Shown here piece by piece: positions 16,984-26,369 of a DNA stretch of 64,000 nt. Positions within the stretch are counted from its first letter, which is position 1. Each line of letters begins with the position of its first letter. The stretch is from NCBI RefSeq assembly GCF_004124275.1, contig NZ_CP027218.1, positions 2,173,501 through 2,237,500 on the forward strand, in the 5' to 3' direction. Made by a program: the position numbers and the translations under genes. Source of the stretch: Pseudomonas sp. DTU12.3 (GTDB taxonomy: Bacteria; Pseudomonadota; Gammaproteobacteria; Pseudomonadales; Pseudomonadaceae). A model generated the notes under the pieces. It made no database searches. It saw only the letters and a list, made by a program, of their open reading frames with translations, and was not told where the DNA came from.

Positions 16984-16996
16984 ATAGGTAACGTTG

Positions 16997-17710
16997 ATGC
17001 GCGATGAGGCAACAAAAGCGGTGACAGCGATTGGCCAAGTCCTGCAGGAGCAACTCGATCACGGGTTGTTGGCTGCGGGCAGCAAGTTGCCGGCCGAGCG
17101 CAAGCTCAGTGAGTTGTTTGGTACGACGCGGATTACCGTGCGCGAGGCGTTGTTGCAGCTGGAGGCGCAGGGGCAGATTTATCGCGAGGAGCGCCGTGGC
17201 TGGTTCGTTTCGCCACCGCGTCTGGCGTACAACCTGATGCAGCGCAGTCATTTTCACGCGATGGTCAGTGCGCAGGGGCGGGAGCCTTCGACCGAGGTGA
17301 TTTCGGCGCGTTTGCAACCGGCGTCGGCGGCGGTGTGTGCCTGGTTGCAGTTACCGGCGTTGTCGAGCGTGATTCAGATTTGCCGGTCGCGGCGCATTGA
17401 CGGGCGGTTGGTGTTGTATGTGGAGCATTATTTGAACCCGCAGTTTTTCCCGGGGATTCTTCAGTTCGATTTGAATCAGTCGATTACCGAGTTGTATGCG
17501 CGGCATTACGATTTGCACTATGGGCGGGTGCGCTTCGAGATTGTGCCGACGTCATTGTCGGTGGATGCAGCGGCGGCTTTGCGGGTGTCGGTGGGAAGTC
17601 CGGGGCTACGGATTGCTCGGGTCAATTATGATCAGCATGAACGGTTGATTGATTGTGATCTGGAATTCTGGCGGCATGATGCGATTCATGTCGGGGTAGA
17701 TGTTGTTTGA
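16997..17710 (+). CDS. GntR-family regulator with UTRA domain
   Basis: A 237-residue regulator. The N-terminal winged helix (about 5-72) has the typical LPAERKLSELFGTTRITVREALLQLEAQG helix-turn-helix, and residues about 90-235 form a UTRA ligand-binding domain. This is the HutC/PhnF-type branch, which senses small effectors, often phosphorylated sugars or phosphonates. It is divergent from the importer operon, and two TGGTCTAG palindromes flank the shared gap, so it very likely represses both itself and the importer until ligand binds. ATG at 16997 is preferred over a TTG three bases upstream. Confidence 0.9.
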   Translation: MRDEATKAVTAIGQVLQEQLDHGLLAAGSKLPAERKLSELFGTTRITVREALLQLEAQGQIYREERRGWFVSPPRLAYNLMQRSHFHAMVSAQGREPSTEVISARLQPASAAVCAWLQLPALSSVIQICRSRRIDGRLVLYVEHYLNPQFFPGILQFDLNQSITELYARHYDLHYGRVRFEIVPTSLSVDAAAALRVSVGSPGLRIARVNYDQHERLIDCDLEFWRHDAIHVGVDVV

Positions 17711-17856
17711 ATGGTCTTTCAGTTGTTTTTATAGTTGTTTGATGTGTGTGTCTTAGTTGTGGAAATAATAAGAATGGGTTTTGTTGTTTTATGTTGGGTT
17801 TAAATTCTTTAAGGTTGTGGCAGAGCAGGATTCGCCGGCTTAGATAAGGAAGTTAT

Positions 17857-18399
17857 ATGTTTGGTTATGAAGATTACTCCAAGGAACAATTCAAGGGTAC
17901 GTTGACTTCTTTTGGTCACCCGGTTTCAGTTTTACAAGACGGCAAGTTGGGTGCAACGTTGCCGAGCGTGGAACCCACTGTTTTCAGTTTTTACGGCAGT
18001 CGCGGCACATACATGATCACCGTCGGTAATATCACTCGGGGTGAGTATGTGGGATTAACGTCTGAGGGTTATCTGCATGTTGTAAATGCGGCAGTAAAAT
18101 TCACGATCAAGGATCTTCAAGGTATATCGCTTCTGCAACATCAGGATGTGGGTGGGCAAGTAGTCGTGCATATGCGCGCCCGCGAAGTCGAGCCGGTCAT
18201 TTTGTTTGATGGGAATGATGCATTTGATGATCTCGATACACTCCACAATTGTTTGATCGCCGGGCGCAAGATTCGTCATGAAACCGAGAACAAGGGTGTT
18301 TTCTATACAGTACCTACAGGCCAGGGCAGCTGGGAGAAGTGTCCAGCCGACCAGCAATATGCAGCCACGCCTACGCCGCTGATTTTGAATATTCTGTAA
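17857..18399 (+). CDS. Hypothetical protein, AT-rich orphan gene
   Basis: A 180-residue soluble protein without signal peptide or membrane segment, predicted to be mostly beta strand (many short V/I/F-rich stretches such as SVEPTVFSFYGSRGTYMITVGNI). I do not recognise a family. GC content of the gene and of the 146-base upstream gap is clearly lower than that of its neighbours, which suggests horizontal acquisition. AAGGAAG sits just before the ATG, and a terminator follows at 18467, so it is an independent unit. It lies between a regulator and a convergent mechanosensitive channel gene. Confidence 0.75.
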   Translation: MFGYEDYSKEQFKGTLTSFGHPVSVLQDGKLGATLPSVEPTVFSFYGSRGTYMITVGNITRGEYVGLTSEGYLHVVNAAVKFTIKDLQGISLLQHQDVGGQVVVHMRAREVEPVILFDGNDAFDDLDTLHNCLIAGRKIRHETENKGVFYTVPTGQGSWEKCPADQQYAATPTPLILNIL

Positions 18400-18466
18400 A
18401 GCCCGTTTTTTTTCTGTCGGCGCAGTTTGCGACTGTGCGCTTGATTGACAGAGGAACTCTAATGAA

Positions 18467-18494
18467 GGCAGCGCGAAAACCGCGCTGCTTTTTT
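18467..18494 (+). terminator. Terminator after the AT-rich orphan gene
   Basis: GCAGCGCG, loop AAAAC, CGCGCTGC, then TTTTTT. The T run is on the plus side only, so it serves the plus-strand gene at 17857 and lies just short of the end of the convergent channel gene. Confidence 0.88.
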
Positions 18495-18499
18495 ATGCC

Positions 18500-20653
18500 T
18501 CACTGTTTATCCACAGAGTTGCTCCCTGGCACCATCTGAATACTCATCCTCGGTGTCGCCAGATCCAGTCCAGCCTCGTCCAGATGCCGTTTGAGCGAAA
18601 GGTTGAAGGCGCGGGACACTTCCCATTGTTTGATCGGCGCGGTCTTGAACCGGGCGCGCAATATCGCGCTGCCGGACTCGAAACTTTCGACACCCTGAAT
18701 CTCCAGTGGCGACCAGATGTTGCGCCGTTGCAGCGGGTCGGTGCGCATCTTCTGGCCGACATCGCGCATCAGTTTGATCGCGTCGTCGATTTCCATGTTG
18801 TACGGCACCGCGACGCGGAAGATTGCATAGCCAAATTCCCGCGAGTAGTTCTTGATGCTTTTGATTTCGCTGAACGGAATGGTGTGGACGATGCCGTCGA
18901 TGTCGCGCAGGCGCACGGTGCGGATGGTCAGGCCTTCGACCGTGCCGAGGTGGCCGCCGACGTCGACGTAATCGTCGATGGCCAGCGAGTCTTCGATAAT
19001 GATGAACAGGCCGGTGATCAGGTCGGCGACCAGTGATTGTGCGCCGAAACCGATGGCCAGACCGATCACGCCAGCACCGGCGAGCAGTGGCGTGACGTTC
19101 ATGCCCATGTTCGCCAAGGCGACGATCAGCGCAATGATGAAGATCGCCACGAACAGCACGTTGCGGATCAACGGCATCATCGTTTGCGCGCGCGCGTTGG
19201 CCAGGCCTTTGCGCGAGCGGGTGAGGGCGTGATGCACGGCGGTGTCGGCGAGGATCCAGATCAGCCAGGAGAAAATCAGCGTGCCGATCAGGCTGAACAG
19301 TTTGACGCTGACATCATGGCCGTCGCCCTCGGCGAAACCGATCAGCGATTTGCCCCATACGCGCAGGCCCAGTTCGATGAACGCCAGCCACACCAGCAGA
19401 TGCGCGAGGGTATAGAAGAAGTTTTTCAGGCGCTCCGAGTACAGCGCGTGGCGCCGTGGCCCGCGTTGCGGTTTCAGTGAATGGCGACGCACAAGGCCGT
19501 TGATCACCATGCACAACACCAGCAACACGGTGCAGATCAGCGACTGGCGCAGCGCGGTGCTGGTGTCGCCGGCGGAGACGAAAGTCGCGAACAGCGAGAT
19601 GCCGACCAGCACCAGCGCCGGCACGTACCAAAACGTTCCGAGGATATCGATGGTGTCGCTAAGCGCACGCCGGGTCAGGCGTCGCGATAAGGGCTGGTTG
19701 CGAATCAGGTGCGCGATCGGGCGGCGGAAGCGCAAGATGAACAGCCCGGTCGAGAGTGCCGCGAGAATGTTGGCGATGGTCGCTGCCGTGTGGGCCAGAT
19801 GCACGCCGAGGCTTTCGATCAGGCGCGGATCGTTCAGGGCTTCACCGAATGCTGCGAAGCTGCCGATCAGCCACAGCGGCCGGAACGCTTGATGACGCAG
19901 AATGTACAGCGCGCGATGGCGATGCGGGCCGTCGAGCAGCGAGAAGGCAATCACGCAGATTGCCGAGAAACAGGTACCGACCACCAGCGCATAGGCCAGC
20001 ACCATCGCCAGGCTTTTGCCCAGCGAAGATGGCAAGGCGTAGGACATGTACACGGTCATCACCAGGGCGATCAGCCAAGGCCCGAGTTTGCGTAACGCGA
20101 AGCGCAGCATGTCGAGGGCCTTGGGGTGTTGCGGCAGTTCTTCGGTCAGGCCGAAGCGCATGCGCACGCGATGGCCGAGCCAGATCAATGCGGCGGCAAG
20201 CAGACTCCAGACCATCAGGATCATGGCGAAACCGAAGATGATCGGCAGCCATTCGTTGGCCGGCAGCATCATGCCGCTGAGTTCTTCCTTGGCCAGGTCG
20301 AACTCGTTGCCCCAGCGATTCAGTGGGCTGTCGTCACCGGTAAACTGTTTTTCGAAGTTGGCCAAGGTGCCGCCGATCAGGCCCAGCACGCCTTCTTCCG
20401 GTGCGATCTGGGCTTTTTTCGTGGCGTCGCGCAGCTTTTTCAGATCAGTGAGCAACTGTGCGCGTTGCTTGTCGTTTTCCAGCGACTTGATGACTTCGTC
20501 GAGGGACTGGCCGAGGGGTTCCTGGGCTTCGGGCTGGGCCTTGCTGGTGTTGAGCAGGCCCGGCAAGCCGACCGCGTGGGCGGGCGCCAGCGGCAGCAGC
20601 GTCATCAGGCAGACAAGGAACAGACTGGGCAAAGCAAAAAGACGAGCGAACAC
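18500..20653 (-). CDS. MscS-family mechanosensitive channel (large, multi-TM)
   Basis: A 717-residue inner-membrane protein: N-terminal signal-like segment ending in APAHA, a periplasmic helical stretch (about 40-110), around ten hydrophobic segments, then the MscS pore helix and beta domain (GVIGLAIGFGAQSLVADLITGLFIIIEDSLAIDDYV). The GFGAQ motif and the following IRDIDG-like beta segment are diagnostic of MscS. Its size and extra membrane segments place it with YbdG/YnaI-like channels rather than with the small MscS. It should open on membrane tension to relieve hypo-osmotic shock. I chose the GTG at 20653 because it places the signal-like segment first; a GTG at 20704 would add 17 residues. 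Confidence 0.9.
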   Translation of the reverse strand: MFARLFALPSLFLVCLMTLLPLAPAHAVGLPGLLNTSKAQPEAQEPLGQSLDEVIKSLENDKQRAQLLTDLKKLRDATKKAQIAPEEGVLGLIGGTLANFEKQFTGDDSPLNRWGNEFDLAKEELSGMMLPANEWLPIIFGFAMILMVWSLLAAALIWLGHRVRMRFGLTEELPQHPKALDMLRFALRKLGPWLIALVMTVYMSYALPSSLGKSLAMVLAYALVVGTCFSAICVIAFSLLDGPHRHRALYILRHQAFRPLWLIGSFAAFGEALNDPRLIESLGVHLAHTAATIANILAALSTGLFILRFRRPIAHLIRNQPLSRRLTRRALSDTIDILGTFWYVPALVLVGISLFATFVSAGDTSTALRQSLICTVLLVLCMVINGLVRRHSLKPQRGPRRHALYSERLKNFFYTLAHLLVWLAFIELGLRVWGKSLIGFAEGDGHDVSVKLFSLIGTLIFSWLIWILADTAVHHALTRSRKGLANARAQTMMPLIRNVLFVAIFIIALIVALANMGMNVTPLLAGAGVIGLAIGFGAQSLVADLITGLFIIIEDSLAIDDYVDVGGHLGTVEGLTIRTVRLRDIDGIVHTIPFSEIKSIKNYSREFGYAIFRVAVPYNMEIDDAIKLMRDVGQKMRTDPLQRRNIWSPLEIQGVESFESGSAILRARFKTAPIKQWEVSRAFNLSLKRHLDEAGLDLATPRMSIQMVPGSNSVDKQ

Positions 20654-20728
20654 TAGGCGGTCAACCTCGCAAGGGGCGGATTCGCTGGAGTGTACGAGGC
20701 CCACCCGATCAATGCGAGCCGTCGCGGA

Positions 20729-20905
20729 TTATTCGTTGAGTTTGGCGAGGATCTTGTAGATCACGGTGGCGAGGATCATCAGCATGCCGATCCACATGGC
20801 AAATACGCCGGCGTTCTTGTCACGGAAGTTGAAGCCGATGGCCAGCAGGATCATCCCGGTGAGGATCGGTACGAGCATGGCGTGAAACGAAGACATCGAG
20901 ATCAT
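20729..20905 (-). CDS. Small two-TM membrane protein
   Basis: A 58-residue frame, MISMSSFHAMLVPILTGMIL..., ending in KILAKLNE. It has two hydrophobic segments (about 9-23 and 34-51) separated by a short charged loop, FNFRDKNAG. An AAGG ribosome-binding site precedes the ATG by about nine bases, and codon use is typical of the genome. It lies 75 bases upstream of the channel gene start on the same strand, so the two may be co-transcribed. No function is known to me. Confidence 0.7.
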   Translation of the reverse strand: MISMSSFHAMLVPILTGMILLAIGFNFRDKNAGVFAMWIGMLMILATVIYKILAKLNE

Positions 20906-20954
20906 GGAGACTGCCTTGTCGAAATGAATGATGTAAGTCTAGGTCGATTTACCC

Positions 20955-21036
20955 CTGTAGGAGCTGCCGCAGGCTGCGATCTTTTGATCTTGAAAAAACA
21001 ACATCAAAAGATCGCAGCCTGCGGCAGCTCCTACAG
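20955..21036. repeat. REP pair, family A
   Basis: Two inverted family-A units with a 16-base spacer, each with the GCC-GCA-GGC hairpin core, between the aminopeptidase stop and the small membrane gene. Confidence 0.92.
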
Positions 21037-21041
21037 TGTTG

Positions 21042-22331
21042 TTACGGTAGATCGTGGCAGGCGTAGAACGCGCTCAGCACTTTAACCAGGTGCGCCAGGT
21101 CGTGGCTGCCGCAGAGTTCGCGGATCGAGTGCATGGCGAACGTCGGCAGGCCGATGTCGACCGTGCGCACACCGAGGTGGCTGGCGGTGATCGGGCCGAT
21201 GGTCGAGCCGCAGCCCATGTCGCTGCGCACCACGAAGCTTTGCACCGGGACTTCTTCGGCCATGCACAGATGGCGGAAGAACCCGGCAGTTTCGCTGTTG
21301 GTGGCGTAGCGCTGGTTGCTGTTGACCTTGATCACCGGGCCGGCGTTGAGTTTCGGGCCGTGGTTGGCGTCGTGTTTTTCCGCGTAGTTCGGGTGCACGC
21401 CGTGGGCGTTGTCGGCCGAGACCAGCAGGGATTTCTGAATGGTGCGGACGAATTCGTCGCCTTCCGGCAACAAGCGGCGCAGGGTCTGTTCGAGCATCGG
21501 GCCATCGGCACCGCAGGCCGAGCAGGAGCCGACTTCTTCGTGGTCGTTGCAGACCAGCACGCAGGTTTCATCGGTTTCGGCGGTGAGCAAGGCTTGCAGG
21601 CCGGCGTAGCACGACAGCAGGTTGTCGAGGCGTGCGCCGGCAATGAAGTCGCCATTCAACCCGATGACCGCAGCACTTTGCGTGTCGTAGAAACTCAGCT
21701 CGTAATCGAGCACCACGTCGGCGTTCAAGCCGTGTTCGCGGGCCAGTTGATCAGTCAGCACGGCGCGGAAGTCGACGCGCTCGTCACCGGCAAATTGCGC
21801 GAGGATCGGCGGCAGCTCGGTCTGCGCGTTGATCGCCCAGCCCTGATTGGCTTCACGGTTGAGGTGAATGGCCAGGTTGGGAATGATCGCGATCGGTGCC
21901 TTGAAGTCGATCAATTGGCTTTCGACTTTGCCGTCGCGGCGGAAGGTCACGCGGCCGGCCAGCGACAGGTCGCGGTCGAACCACGGTGCGAGCAGCGCGC
22001 CGCCGTAAACTTCAACGCCCAGTTGCCAGAAACCCTGACGCTGCAGCTCCGGTTGCGGCTTGACCCGCAGGCATGGGCTGTCGGTGTGCGCGCCGACCAG
22101 GCGGATGCCGCTGTGCAATGGCGAGTGGCGGCCCATTTTGATCGCGACGATCGAGGAGTCGTTACGGGTGACGTAGTAGCGACCGTTGGCCTCGGTAGTC
22201 CACGGCTCGCGTTCGTCGAGGCGCACAAAACCGGCAGCCTCCAGACGCTGAACGAGGCTGGCAGTGGCGTGGAACGGGGTAGGGGAGGCCTTGAGGAAGT
22301 CGATCAGGCCTTGGTTCAACTCTTCGCGCAT
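21042..22331 (-). CDS. apeB: M18 family aminopeptidase
   Basis: A 429-residue cytoplasmic metallopeptidase of the aspartyl-aminopeptidase family, which removes N-terminal acidic residues. Metal ligands and catalytic residues are visible: H in GAHTDSP, the [11 protein letters not shown] segment, E-E in [10 protein letters not shown] in [12 protein letters not shown] and H in [13 protein letters not shown] near the C-terminus. Length matches the family. It is on the same strand as rluA and min genes, with a REP pair between it and rluA. Confidence 0.95.
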   Translation of the reverse strand: MREELNQGLIDFLKASPTPFHATASLVQRLEAAGFVRLDEREPWTTEANGRYYVTRNDSSIVAIKMGRHSPLHSGIRLVGAHTDSPCLRVKPQPELQRQGFWQLGVEVYGGALLAPWFDRDLSLAGRVTFRRDGKVESQLIDFKAPIAIIPNLAIHLNREANQGWAINAQTELPPILAQFAGDERVDFRAVLTDQLAREHGLNADVVLDYELSFYDTQSAAVIGLNGDFIAGARLDNLLSCYAGLQALLTAETDETCVLVCNDHEEVGSCSACGADGPMLEQTLRRLLPEGDEFVRTIQKSLLVSADNAHGVHPNYAEKHDANHGPKLNAGPVIKVNSNQRYATNSETAGFFRHLCMAEEVPVQSFVVRSDMGCGSTIGPITASHLGVRTVDIGLPTFAMHSIRELCGSHDLAHLVKVLSAFYACHDLP

Positions 22332-22401
22332 AAGAAGCTCCAGACAGCAATGGCCGGGAGTTTAACGCATCGGCCGGGGAATTGAATCTGCACCGGCTCC
22401 C

Positions 22402-22493
22402 GGTAGGAGCTGCCGAAGGCTGCGATCTTTTGATCTTGTTTTTGATATTTGAAATACCCGATCAAAAGATCGCAGCCTTCGGCAGCTCCTACA
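22402..22493. repeat. REP pair, family A
   Basis: Inverted family-A units with GCC-GAA-GGC cores, spacer about 28 bases, between rluA and apeB. Confidence 0.92.
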
Positions 22494-22504
22494 TAGGGGA
22501 TGTG

Positions 22505-23140
22505 TCAGAACGGTGCCGGGCACTCGAAGCGCAAGCGTTCGCCGGTTTGCGGGTGAGTGAAGCTCAACATGCTGGCGTGCAGGCACAGACGTGGCCAGGC
22601 GGCCAAGGCCTGCTCGTGGGCGTAGAGACCGTCGCCGAGCAGCGGATGACCGATCGACAGCATGTGCACGCGCAATTGATGCGAACGGCCGGTGATCGGC
22701 GTCAGCTCAACGCGACACCAGTCGCCGCAACGCTCCAGCACGCGCCAGAAGGTCAGCGCATGTTTGCCGAATTCGTGATCGACGACATGGCGCGGCTTGG
22801 TCGGCGGATCGTAACGCAGGGGCAGGTCGATGCTGCCGCTGTCCAGTTCCGGTTGACCCCAAGCCAGAGCGGTGTAGGCCTTTTCGGTTTCACGGTCATG
22901 AAACTGGCGCGACAGTTCACGGTGAGTGTCGGCGTCACGGGCAAGCAGAATGATGCCGGAGGTTTCCCAGTCCAGGCGATGGACGATGCGCGCTTCCGGG
23001 TAGCCGTTTTCCTGCAGGCGGGTAATCAGGCAGTCCTTGTTGTCGTCGGCGCGACCGGGCACCGAGAGCAGCAACGTCGGTTTGTTCACCACGAGTACGG
23101 CGGCGTCCTGATGGATGATGCGGATGTTGGACAGCGGCAT
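22505..23140 (-). CDS. rluA: RluA-family pseudouridine synthase
   Basis: A 211-residue RNA-modifying enzyme with the catalytic Asp in HRLDWETSGI and the core motifs of the RluA family (VVNKPTLLLSVPG, GRSHQLRVHM, GLYA). Its size matches dual-specificity RluA, which modifies 23S rRNA U746 and tRNA U32. No S4 domain is present, unlike RluC and RluD. It follows minE on the same strand, as in P. aeruginosa, with a REP pair in between. Confidence 0.88.
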   Translation of the reverse strand: MPLSNIRIIHQDAAVLVVNKPTLLLSVPGRADDNKDCLITRLQENGYPEARIVHRLDWETSGIILLARDADTHRELSRQFHDRETEKAYTALAWGQPELDSGSIDLPLRYDPPTKPRHVVDHEFGKHALTFWRVLERCGDWCRVELTPITGRSHQLRVHMLSIGHPLLGDGLYAHEQALAAWPRLCLHASMLSFTHPQTGERLRFECPAPF

Positions 23141-23191
23141 TAAAACAGCCTCGTAACAAATGCCAACGGCGGCTCGGGACTGCTGATAACC

Positions 23192-23266
23192 CTGTAGGAG
23201 CTGCCGAAGGCTGCGATCTTTTGACGTTGAAAGATCAAAAGATCGCAGCCTTCGGCAGCTCCTACA
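23192..23266. repeat. REP pair, family A
   Basis: Inverted family-A units with GCC-GAA-GGC cores and a short spacer, between minE and rluA. Confidence 0.92.
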
Positions 23267-23310
23267 CGAGCATCAACAGCCCGAGCCGCCGTGGCGACTG
23301 CCGGATCGAC

Positions 23311-23565
23311 TCAGCGATCGGGCAGGGTGATATTGAGTTCCAGAATCGAGCAACTGCCCTGGCTTTCCAGTGCAACATGTACGTCGTCGTTGCCGATGTT
23401 GACGTACTTGCGGATCACGTCGACCAGTTCCTTCTGCAAGGCTGGCAAGTAATCCGGCGTGCTGCGCTGGCCGCGCTCATGCGCCACGATGATCTGTAGA
23501 CGCTCTTTCGCGACCGAGGCAGTACTTGGCTTTTTGTTGGCACGAAAGAAGTCAAAAAGGTTCAT
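23311..23565 (-). CDS. minE: Cell-division topological specificity factor MinE
   Basis: An 84-residue protein: N-terminal amphipathic [29 protein letters not shown], containing the MinD-binding region that stimulates its ATPase, and a C-terminal beta-rich dimerisation domain ending in NITLPDR. Its ATG overlaps the minD stop by one base, so the two are translationally coupled. MinE drives pole-to-pole oscillation of MinCD. Confidence 0.97.
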   Translation of the reverse strand: MNLFDFFRANKKPSTASVAKERLQIIVAHERGQRSTPDYLPALQKELVDVIRKYVNIGNDDVHVALESQGSCSILELNITLPDR

Positions 23566-24377
23566 TACCTACCTCCAAACAGGCGCTCGAAGAATCCCTT
23601 CTTCGTAACATCGAGAAAACGATGCTCTTTTTCTTTGCCCAGCAAGCGATCAACCGCGTCGCTGTACGCTTGACCGGCGTCGCTCTGGTCGTCGAGGATC
23701 ACCGGGACGCCCGAGTTGGAGGCCTTGAGCACTGCCTGGGATTCCGGAATCACGCCCAGCAGGGTGACGGCCAGGATTTCCTTCACGTCTTCCACGCCCA
23801 GCATCTCGCCATCGCTGACGCGCTGCGGGTTGTAACGGGTCAGCAGCAAGTGTTCCTTGATCGGCTCTTCGCCTTTTTCGGCACGACGGGACTTGCTGGC
23901 CAACAGGCCCAGCATGCGGTCGGAGTCACGTACCGAGGACACTTCCGGGTTGGTCACGATGATCGCTTCGTCGGCGAAGTACATGGCCAGGTGTGCACCT
24001 TTCTCGATGCCCGCCGGGGAGTCGCAAACCACGAAGTCAAAGTCCTCCTTGAGTTGCATCAGGACTTTTTCCACGCCTTCGACAGTCAGCGCGTCTTTGT
24101 CGCGGGTCTGACTGGCGGCCAGTACGTAGAGGTTTTCCAGACGCTTGTCTTTGATCAGCGCTTGTTGCAGGTTGGCTTCGCCGTTGACCACGTTGACGAA
24201 GTCATACACCACGCGGCGCTCGCAACCCATGATCAGGTCAAGGTTACGCAAGCCCACGTCGAAGTCGACGATCACTGTTTTGTGGCCGCGCAGAGCGAGG
24301 CCGGTACCGATAGCGGCGCTGGTGGTGGTCTTACCCACACCACCCTTGCCGGATGTAACCACGAGAATCTTGGCCAA
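23565..24377 (-). CDS. minD: Septum-site determining ATPase MinD
   Basis: A 270-residue P-loop ATPase with deviant Walker A KGGVGKTT (residues 11-18), Walker B-like [13 protein letters not shown], and the C-terminal amphipathic membrane-targeting helix [11 protein letters not shown]. It recruits MinC to the membrane to block FtsZ at the poles. Gene order minC-minD-minE is standard; 169 bases separate it from minC, enough for a secondary promoter. Confidence 0.98.
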   Translation of the reverse strand: MAKILVVTSGKGGVGKTTTSAAIGTGLALRGHKTVIVDFDVGLRNLDLIMGCERRVVYDFVNVVNGEANLQQALIKDKRLENLYVLAASQTRDKDALTVEGVEKVLMQLKEDFDFVVCDSPAGIEKGAHLAMYFADEAIIVTNPEVSSVRDSDRMLGLLASKSRRAEKGEEPIKEHLLLTRYNPQRVSDGEMLGVEDVKEILAVTLLGVIPESQAVLKASNSGVPVILDDQSDAGQAYSDAVDRLLGKEKEHRFLDVTKKGFFERLFGGR

Positions 24378-24546
24378 GGTGTTTCACCCCTAAGGAAGAA
24401 GGACTTTTTAGCCCCTGAAAAACATCTCTTGAAAACTACTGCAGTCGGACAGCCTTGGCTGGAATTTGGCTTTTGGCCTTTTTCCTACTTCGTTTGAGCC
24501 GTTTTCGCTACGTTTTAGAGATGCTTGGAAAATGCGGCAGTATCCG

Positions 24547-25284
24547 TTAAAGCCGAATGATGTTCAACACGTCGCCCGACAGGCTGACCTGTACGCCCGA
24601 GCCCCACATTGGATCGCGGCGCAAATCTTCGGAGACCTTGTAATGACCGGCGATGGAGATCAGTTCAGCGCTCAATTGCTGACAGAAAATCCGTGCCTTG
24701 GTGTCACCCTTCACGCCGGCCAGCGCACGACCACGCATCGGGCCGTATACATGGATGTTGCCATCGGCGAGAAGTTCCGCCCCCGGACTGACCGAGGACA
24801 CCACCACCAGATCGCCACCCTGGGCGTATATCTGTTGGCCACCACGTACTGGCGTGGTGATGACGCGGGTCTGTTTGATGGTCGGTTCTGGTGGCTTTTC
24901 CGGCTTCTTTTTGACTTCGGCTTCGGGCATCTCCAGCGGCCGCTCACGGGCGCCAGACGGCGGCAGCACCGGGATGTCGATGGCGATCGCGGCGGCGATG
25001 TCTTCGATGCGACTGGCACGGATCGCCAGGGTGCGCAGGCCGTGTTGACGGCAGACGCGCATCAGCCCAGGCAGATCGACCGCGCCTTCGCCCGGCGGCA
25101 GTTTGTCGAGGGCCAGAACCAGCGGCGCGTTGCTGAAGAAATTCGGCGCCTGCGCAACTTTGGCGGCCAATTGCCGATCGAGGCTGTCGAGGTCGTTACG
25201 GGCCAGTTCCAGCACGGTAATGGCCAGCATGCTGCCCTTCAACTGGAACACGGGATCTTGGTCTAACGGTTCGGTTTTGCTCAT
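24547..25284 (-). CDS. minC: Septum-site determining protein MinC
   Basis: A 245-residue FtsZ-assembly inhibitor. The N-terminal domain (about 10-115) acts on FtsZ. A proline-rich linker (about 125-150) is followed by the C-terminal beta-helix ([25 protein letters not shown] and [17 protein letters not shown]) that dimerises and binds MinD. The start [11 protein letters not shown] at 25284 fits family N-termini; upstream in-frame codons do not. First gene of the min operon, divergent from the acyltransferase. Confidence 0.96.
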   Translation of the reverse strand: MSKTEPLDQDPVFQLKGSMLAITVLELARNDLDSLDRQLAAKVAQAPNFFSNAPLVLALDKLPPGEGAVDLPGLMRVCRQHGLRTLAIRASRIEDIAAAIAIDIPVLPPSGARERPLEMPEAEVKKKPEKPPEPTIKQTRVITTPVRGGQQIYAQGGDLVVVSSVSPGAELLADGNIHVYGPMRGRALAGVKGDTKARIFCQQLSAELISIAGHYKVSEDLRRDPMWGSGVQVSLSGDVLNIIRL

Positions 25285-25401
25285 GTCGGCATACAACGGC
25301 TTGTCACTAAAAGTGCCGAGACTTATAACGAGAACGCCCGCAGGCCGCAAGCCGGGTCGAACGATGTAGAATGCGCGGCCACTGTATTTACGGAAGCTTT
25401 A

Positions 25402-26334
25402 ATGGATCGCCCGCGTTTTCGAAAAGCATTTTTATCGCCACGCTTCTGGCCGCTCTGGTGCGGCTTGGGGCTTTTGTGGCTGATCGTGCAACTGCCGTAT
25501 CCGGCGTTGCTGACCATCGGTCGAGTTTTGGGCGCATTGATGTATCGCCTTGCCGGCGACCGGCGGCGCATCGCCAAGCGCAATCTTGAGCTGTGCTTCC
25601 CGGAAAAATCCGCCGCCGAGCGCAAGCGCTTGCTCAAAGAAAATTTCGCCTCGACCGGCATCGCCTTTTTCGAAATGGCCATGAGCTGGTGGTGGTCGCG
25701 TGAGCGTCTGGCGAAGCTGGCGCACGTCGAAGGTCTGGAGCATCTGCAAAAAGCCCGGCGCGAAGGCAAAGGCGTGATTCTGATGGCGGTGCATTTCACC
25801 ACCCTGGAAATCGGCGCGGCGCTGCTCGGTCAGCAGCACACCATCGACGGCATGTACCGCGAGCACAAAAATCCGTTGTTCGATTTCATTCAGCGTCAGG
25901 GCCGCGAGCGGCACAACCTCGACTCGCTGGCGGTGGAGCGCGACGACGTGCGCGGCATGCTCAAGCTGCTGCGTTCAGGGCGCGCGATCTGGTACGCACC
26001 GGATCAGGACTACGGCGCCAAGCAGAGCATTTTCGTGCCGCTGTTCGGCATTCAGGCTGCGACCGTGACCGCAACTACCAAGTTCGCCCGTTTGGGTAAG
26101 GCGCTGGTAGTGCCGTTCACCCAAGAGCGCCTGGCCGACGGCAGCGGTTATCGTCTGGTCGTGCATCCGCCGCTGGAAGATTTCCCCGGCGAGACCGAAG
26201 AAGCCGACTGCATCCGCATCAACCAGTGGGTCGAGGGCGTCTTGCGCGATTGCCCGGAGCAATATCTGTGGGCGCATCGGCGTTTCAAGAGCCGGCCACC
26301 GGGCGAGCCGAAGCTGTACGCCAAGCGCGGTTGA
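25402..26334 (+). CDS. lpxL: Lipid A biosynthesis (lauroyl) acyltransferase, LpxL/HtrB family
   Basis: A 310-residue inner-membrane acyltransferase. An N-terminal membrane anchor (about 17-38) is followed by the LPLAT domain with the catalytic HX4E motif HFTTLE, then YREHKNPLFDF and the WYAPDQDYG block. It transfers a secondary acyl chain to Kdo2-lipid IVA. Position divergent from minC matches P. aeruginosa. Pseudomonads carry more than one homologue, so the exact acyl position is not assigned. Confidence 0.92.
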   Translation: MDRPRFRKAFLSPRFWPLWCGLGLLWLIVQLPYPALLTIGRVLGALMYRLAGDRRRIAKRNLELCFPEKSAAERKRLLKENFASTGIAFFEMAMSWWWSRERLAKLAHVEGLEHLQKARREGKGVILMAVHFTTLEIGAALLGQQHTIDGMYREHKNPLFDFIQRQGRERHNLDSLAVERDDVRGMLKLLRSGRAIWYAPDQDYGAKQSIFVPLFGIQAATVTATTKFARLGKALVVPFTQERLADGSGYRLVVHPPLEDFPGETEEADCIRINQWVEGVLRDCPEQYLWAHRRFKSRPPGEPKLYAKRG

Positions 26335-26369
26335 TTGATCCATTCCTATAAGCACCATGGAGCGTTGCG

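Noticed and set aside
21054..22385. A 443-codon plus-strand frame opposite the M18 aminopeptidase
   Set aside because: Antisense shadow with no start signal or domain; the aminopeptidase frame is clearly real.
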